Assembly: GCA_030039695.1 (NCBI GenBank)
Contig: JASHVB010000517.1
Coordinates: 1-9,022, forward strand
Length of the DNA stretch: 9,022 nucleotides
Origin: Acetobacteraceae bacterium
GTDB lineage: Bacteria; Pseudomonadota; Alphaproteobacteria; Acetobacterales; Acetobacteraceae
Reading direction: 5' to 3'
Below are positions 5,689 to 9,022 of the stretch, piece by piece (position 1 is the stretch's first letter; each line of letters starts with the position of its first letter). The notes below the pieces were generated by a model. The model was not told where the DNA came from, made no database searches, and saw nothing but the letters and a program-made list of their open reading frames with translations. The translations under genes were made by a program, and so were the position numbers.

Positions 5689-6369
5689 TTACACCGCCTT
5701 CCCGTCACGCAGGACGATCGTGCGGTCCATGCGCGCGGAAAGATCGGGGTTATGCGTTGCGACCAGTGCTGCAAGGCCTTCACGGCGCACCGTCGTCAGC
5801 AGTTCCTCGAACACGACGTCAGCGGTGTGAATGTCGAGATTACCCGTCGGCTCGTCCGCCAGCAGCACTTTGGGCCGGTTGGCCATCGCCCGCGCGATTG
5901 CGACGCGTTGTTGCTCGCCGCCGGACAATTTGCCGGGCAGGTGGCCGGCGCGCGGCTCCAGGCCAAACGACGAAAGCAGCGCTCTCGCCCGATCAACAGC
6001 GGCGCGGTGTGGGCGGCCGGCAATCATCTGCGGGAGTACGACGTTCTCCAGAGCGGTAAATTCCGCCAGCAAGTGATGGAACTGATAAACGAAGCCGATC
6101 GTGTCGCGGCGGATTGCCGTGCGTGCCGCGTCCGGCAGTGAACCGGCGTCACGGCCTTCGACGAACACCGATCCTCCATCCGGGCGATCCAGCAGCCCCG
6201 CCAGATGCAGCAGCGTTGACTTGCCAGCACCCGAGGGCGCGACCAGTGCGACAATTTCCCCCGCGCGCAGCGTCAAATCGACACCGCGCAGTACCGACAG
6301 TTCGCCCGCCTCGGTGCGATAGACCCGGCGGATGTCGCGCAGCATCAGCGGTCCAGGGGTGTCACTCAT
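5689..6369 (-). CDS. lolD: Lipoprotein-releasing ABC transporter ATP-binding protein LolD
   Basis: This 226-residue ATPase of the Lol system powers release of outer-membrane lipoproteins from the inner membrane to the carrier LolA. All ABC elements are present: the Walker A segment [10 protein letters not shown] (P-loop lysine 50; Ala replaces the first Gly, as is common in alphaproteobacterial LolD), the Q-loop [18 protein letters not shown] (Gln96), the signature [15 protein letters not shown] (148-162), Walker [14 protein letters not shown] (catalytic Glu173), and the H-loop ATHNPDL (His206). [12 protein letters not shown] is a LolD/MacB-type hallmark. The ATG at 6369 has GGAGG nine bases upstream and overlaps the end of the permease gene by 8 bp, so the two are translationally coupled. 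A longer frame back to 6444 lies inside the permease gene and is rejected. The downstream neighbour usual in the class, dnaE, is not found here. Confidence 0.95.
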   Translation of the reverse strand: MSDTPGPLMLRDIRRVYRTEAGELSVLRGVDLTLRAGEIVALVAPSGAGKSTLLHLAGLLDRPDGGSVFVEGRDAGSLPDAARTAIRRDTIGFVYQFHHLLAEFTALENVVLPQMIAGRPHRAAVDRARALLSSFGLEPRAGHLPGKLSGGEQQRVAIARAMANRPKVLLADEPTGNLDIHTADVVFEELLTTVRREGLAALVATHNPDLSARMDRTIVLRDGKAV

Positions 6370-7615
6370 GCCGCAGCGCCTCCACCGGATCGGTGCGTGC
6401 CGCGCGCCAGCTCGGATACACCGTCGCCAGCAGCGAAAGGCCAAGCCCCAGCGCGATGACCCTTCCCACGTCGCCCCAGTCGATTGTGTTCGGCAGTTCC
6501 GTCAGCAGGAAGACAGACGAATCGAACACTTGCCCGCCGGTTATGTGCTCCACCGCGCGCTGGATTGCCACGATGTTGTGGCAGAACACGATGCCAATGA
6601 CCGTACCGATCGCCGTGCCCGCGACGCCCACGAACGCGCCGCACATCACAAAGATCCGCAGCACTGCGCCACTGCTTGCACCCAGCGTACGCAGCACCGC
6701 AATGTCGGCGCGTTTGTCCTTCACCAGCATGATCAGGGAGGAGATTACGTTGAACGCTGCCACCAGCACGATCATGCCCAGCACGATGAACATCGTGTCC
6801 TTCTGCACCTGCAGCACCGAGATCAGCGTGTCGTTGGCATGCCGCCAGTCGCGCACCAGCACCTGCTGGCCCTGCAGAAGCTCCAGCAATGGACGGGCGA
6901 CTTCGGAAACCAGGTCAGGATTGGTCAGACGGATTTGGATGTCCGTTATCCCACCGGGCTTCATGAAAAACGCCTGCGCCGCCGGCAACGGCTGGAACAC
7001 GACCGAGCTGTTATAGTCGCTCAGCCCCGCATTGAAGATCGCCACTACGTTATAGGCGCGGATACGCGGGATGGTGCCGAAGGCGGTGGCGGCGCCCTGC
7101 GGAGATATCACCGTCATCGAATCGCCGACACGCAGGCGAAATGACTCGGCCAGATCCTCGCCGATGATGATCGCGTCGTCACCGGCGAAGTCCTTCAGGT
7201 TGCCGGCAACGATGTGGTCGCTGATAGAATGCAGCGCGCCCAGGTCATTCAGCGTTATGCCGCGCACAATGCCACCGCGTGCGCCACCGTTGTTGGTGGT
7301 GAACAGGGCTTGGCCGTCGAGCATTGGGATGGCGGACACCACATGCGGGATGGCACGGATGCCGGACAACAGTCGCGGGCTGTTATCGATCTGCCTGCCG
7401 GCGTAGGCCGTCACGGTAATGTCGCCGTTGACCGCGAGCAAGCGAGTGACCAGCTCCTGCTGGAATCCGCTCATCACGCTCGTGACGACGATCAGTGTCG
7501 CAACACCCAGCGCGATTCCGACAAGAGAGAAGATAGCGATGATGGAAACGAAACGCTCTCCCTTGCGCGCGCGCAGATATCGGCCGGCGACGGCGCGTTC
7601 GAAGGGCCCGAACAT
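6362..7615 (-). CDS. lolC: Lipoprotein-releasing ABC transporter permease, LolC/LolE (LolF-like)
   Basis: This 417-residue inner-membrane permease is the partner of LolD in lipoprotein extraction. The start [20 protein letters not shown] is typical of LolC/E proteins. The first helix is at about 22-46 and ends in SVMSGFQ. A large periplasmic domain spans about 50-270, and three helices follow at about 275-297, 317-345 and 383-400. The C-terminus [11 protein letters not shown] is the conserved end. Only one permease gene lies between proS and lolD. In organisms with a single permease it acts as a LolF-type homodimer, but a second copy elsewhere in the genome cannot be excluded, so the symbol lolC is nominal. 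The ATG at 7615 has no visible ribosome binding site. Its ATG directly abuts the TGA of a possible small upstream ORF, which would allow coupled initiation. Confidence 0.94.
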   Translation of the reverse strand: MFGPFERAVAGRYLRARKGERFVSIIAIFSLVGIALGVATLIVVTSVMSGFQQELVTRLLAVNGDITVTAYAGRQIDNSPRLLSGIRAIPHVVSAIPMLDGQALFTTNNGGARGGIVRGITLNDLGALHSISDHIVAGNLKDFAGDDAIIIGEDLAESFRLRVGDSMTVISPQGAATAFGTIPRIRAYNVVAIFNAGLSDYNSSVVFQPLPAAQAFFMKPGGITDIQIRLTNPDLVSEVARPLLELLQGQQVLVRDWRHANDTLISVLQVQKDTMFIVLGMIVLVAAFNVISSLIMLVKDKRADIAVLRTLGASSGAVLRIFVMCGAFVGVAGTAIGTVIGIVFCHNIVAIQRAVEHITGGQVFDSSVFLLTELPNTIDWGDVGRVIALGLGLSLLATVYPSWRAARTDPVEALRHE

Positions 7616-7813
7616 TCAGTGGAAACGCCGCGAATGTGCGGCACCCGCCCTCGCGTTCAGGCATTGAGCCGCGAAGCGGGCCACGGATCGCGGGACGGAT
7701 GCCAACAGCGATCGCCTGCGATTGTTTCCGTCCCTCCTCTCGATCTTGGTCCGCTTTTTGGCCCAAGCACTCAACGGAACGGGGAACGGCACGACCGTAG
7801 CCGTCTCCCGCAT
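7616..7813 (-). CDS. Possible 65-residue coupled small ORF between proS and lolC
   Basis: The ATG overlaps the proS stop (TAATG), and the TGA directly abuts the lolC ATG, so the frame fills the intergenic space exactly. The product begins METATVVPFPVP-like (Met-Arg-Glu-Thr-Ala-Thr, then VVPFPVPLSAW) and is very basic after residue 18 (AKKRTKIERRDGNNRRRS), with a basic tail SRRFH. About three quarters of codons end in G or C, but there are three AGG arginine codons, which is unusual for a highly expressed gene. No ribosome binding site precedes it. No known family is recognised. It may be a real small protein, a short translated leader that couples proS to lolC, or an untranslated spacer with a hairpin (7692-7734). 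The perfect fit of both ends is the main argument for translation. Confidence 0.33.
   Translation of the reverse strand: MRETATVVPFPVPLSAWAKKRTKIERRDGNNRRRSLLASVPRSVARFAAQCLNARAGAAHSRRFH
7692..7734 (-). repeat. Inverted repeat / hairpin between proS and lolC
   Basis: On the minus strand GGGACGGA pairs perfectly with TCCGTCCC (8-bp arms, 43 bases overall). Inside, AACA can pair with TGTT next to a four-base bulge, and the loop contains GCGATCGC, itself a palindrome. No T-run follows, so it is not a standard terminator. It lies 77-119 bases before the lolC start. It could slow or stop some transcripts after proS, protect the mRNA, or be chance within a coding sequence. Confidence 0.45.
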
Positions 7814-9022
7814 TACGCTGAGCAACCGATCCGTCCCAGCGCCTCGCGGGGCGTCAGCTCAGTCCGCTCGCCGCTCGCGCGCCGCTTTAGTTCCACCGTG
7901 CCGGCAGCCGCGCCGCGCGGGCCGACGATGATCTGCCACGGATGCCCCATCAGATCCGCATCAGCAAACTTCGCGCCCGCACGCTCCTCGCGGTCGTCGT
8001 ACAGCGCATCGCGACCGAGCTTCGCATACAACGCCTCGCACATCGCATCGCACGGGGCGTCGCCACGGCGCAGGTTCAGGATCGCCGCCTTGAACGGTGC
8101 GATGCTGTCCGGCCAGATAATGCCTGCGTCGTCGTGACTGGCCTCGATCACCGCACCGACCAGGCGTGATACGCCGATGCCGTAGCTGCCCATTTCCGGA
8201 TGCACGTGCTTGCCGTCCGGCGCCGCCACCGTCGTGTTCATCGCCTTGGTGTATTTCGTGCCGAAATAGAAGATGTGGCCCACTTCGATGCCACGCCCTT
8301 CGCGCCGCCGGGCCTGGTCAACCTGCGCCCATTTCGCTGCGTCGTGCTTCTCGTCGGTCGCGGCGTAACGCGATGTCATCTCGCCGAAGAAGCGGTGCAG
8401 GTCATCGACGTTGTCGTGGCTGAACCCACCAGCGCCGCGCGCGAGATAGTCGATCTCCTCGAAGGCAGCATCGTAATAAACTTGGCTCTCGCCCGTCGGC
8501 GCCAGGATGATGAACTCGTGCGACAGGTCGCCGCCAATCGGACCGCTCTCGGCCTCCATCGGGATCGCCTTCAGCCCCAGCCGCTGGAACGTGCGCATAT
8601 AGGCCAGCATCATCTTGCGGTAACTGATCACCGCGCCGGCATAGTCCATGTCGAACGAATAGGCGTCCTTCATCAGGAACTCCCGCCCGCGCATCACGCC
8701 GAATCGGGGCCGCACCTCGTCGCGGAACTTCCACTGAATGTGGTAAAGGATCTGCGGCAGCTCGCGGTACGAATGCACCGACTGGCGGAACAAGTCGGTG
8801 ATCACCTCCTCGTTTGTCGGCCCATACAGCATATCGCGATCGTGACGGTCAGTGATCCGCAGCATCTCCTTGCCGTAGTCGTCGTAACGGCCGCTTTCCC
8901 GCCACAGCTCTGCCGGCTGGATCGTCGGCATCAGCACTTCCTGCGCCCCGCAGGCATCCTGCTCTTCGCGCACGATGCGTTCGATGTTCTTTAGCACGCG
9001 GAAGCCGAGCGGCAGCCAAGCG
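7813..9022 (-). CDS. proS: Prolyl-tRNA synthetase, short (insertion-less) type, 5' end cut off
   Basis: This cytoplasmic class II aminoacyl-tRNA synthetase attaches proline to tRNA-Pro. The frame is open through the right edge, adding AWLPLGFR before the GTG at 8997, so that codon is an internal Val and not the start. The window holds 402 residues and roughly the first 40 are missing. Visible features are [19 protein letters not shown], the TNEE element, motif 2 ([20 protein letters not shown]), motif 3 ([11 protein letters not shown]), and a C-terminal anticodon-binding domain starting near WPDSIAPF. Only about 66 residues separate [11 protein letters not shown] from [15 protein letters not shown]. 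The roughly 180-residue editing insertion of the long bacterial type is therefore absent, as in alphaproteobacteria, which rely on separate editing proteins. It is transcribed toward lolC and lolD. Confidence 0.97.
   Translation of the reverse strand, partial: AWLPLGFRVLKNIERIVREEQDACGAQEVLMPTIQPAELWRESGRYDDYGKEMLRITDRHDRDMLYGPTNEEVITDLFRQSVHSYRELPQILYHIQWKFRDEVRPRFGVMRGREFLMKDAYSFDMDYAGAVISYRKMMLAYMRTFQRLGLKAIPMEAESGPIGGDLSHEFIILAPTGESQVYYDAAFEEIDYLARGAGGFSHDNVDDLHRFFGEMTSRYAATDEKHDAAKWAQVDQARRREGRGIEVGHIFYFGTKYTKAMNTTVAAPDGKHVHPEMGSYGIGVSRLVGAVIEASHDDAGIIWPDSIAPFKAAILNLRRGDAPCDAMCEALYAKLGRDALYDDREERAGAKFADADLMGHPWQIIVGPRGAAAGTVELKRRASGERTELTPREALGRIGCSA

Noticed and set aside
6332..8137. 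Several plus-strand open frames of 270-307 codons
   Set aside because: They are antisense to lolC and proS, rich in His, Arg and Gln, and match no recognisable protein.
1..9022. CRISPR array, tRNA, rRNA, transposase or phage genes
   Set aside because: No regular repeats, RNA gene folds or mobile-element proteins were seen on either strand.

Overview
The window looks like a chromosomal segment of an alphaproteobacterium. The GC content is high, roughly 60% or more by eye. The prolyl-tRNA synthetase is the short form without an insertion domain, and the LolD P-loop ([10 protein letters not shown]) is of the kind usual in Alphaproteobacteria. A single LolC/E-type permease lies between proS and lolD. 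No rRNA, tRNA, CRISPR array or intact mobile element was seen.

Left part (1-4741): the 3' portion of a DHA2-family (EmrB/QacA) MFS exporter on the plus strand meets a GMC-family FAD oxidoreductase tail to tail, with a 19-bp overlap. Upstream of the GMC gene on the same minus strand are a 62-residue two-helix membrane protein and a fatty acid hydroxylase/sterol desaturase-family membrane protein with histidine clusters. A 102-bp intergenic region that carries a direct repeat separates this leftward group from a rightward pair: a MaoC-type hotdog hydratase and a small cupin. Together this resembles a small lipid or alcohol oxidation and hydration module with an exporter at its edge. The substrate cannot be read from the sequence.

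Middle part (4742-5688): a gene-poor, partly AT-rich region lies downstream of the cupin. It is followed on the minus strand by a DUF6166-like small protein. Between that gene and lolD there is a coding-looking tail without a start codon, which I read as the possible C-terminal remnant of a LysR-type regulator. From general knowledge, many alphaproteobacteria have dnaE after lolD. Its absence here, together with the remnant, suggests a rearrangement junction.

Right part (5689-9022): the minus strand carries proS (5' end outside the window), a 65-codon possible small ORF, a LolC/LolE-type permease and lolD. The start and stop codons touch or overlap all along this chain (TAATG, TGAATG, and an 8-bp overlap), so it is probably one transcript. 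LolCD (or LolFD) extracts lipoproteins from the inner membrane, and ProS charges tRNA-Pro. The part between proS and lolC also contains a perfect 8-bp inverted repeat able to form a hairpin.

Nothing here is clearly an undescribed defence or mobile system. The most interesting points are the coupled small ORF and hairpin before lolC, the rearranged lolD downstream flank, and the set of dyads and direct repeats around the lipid module.
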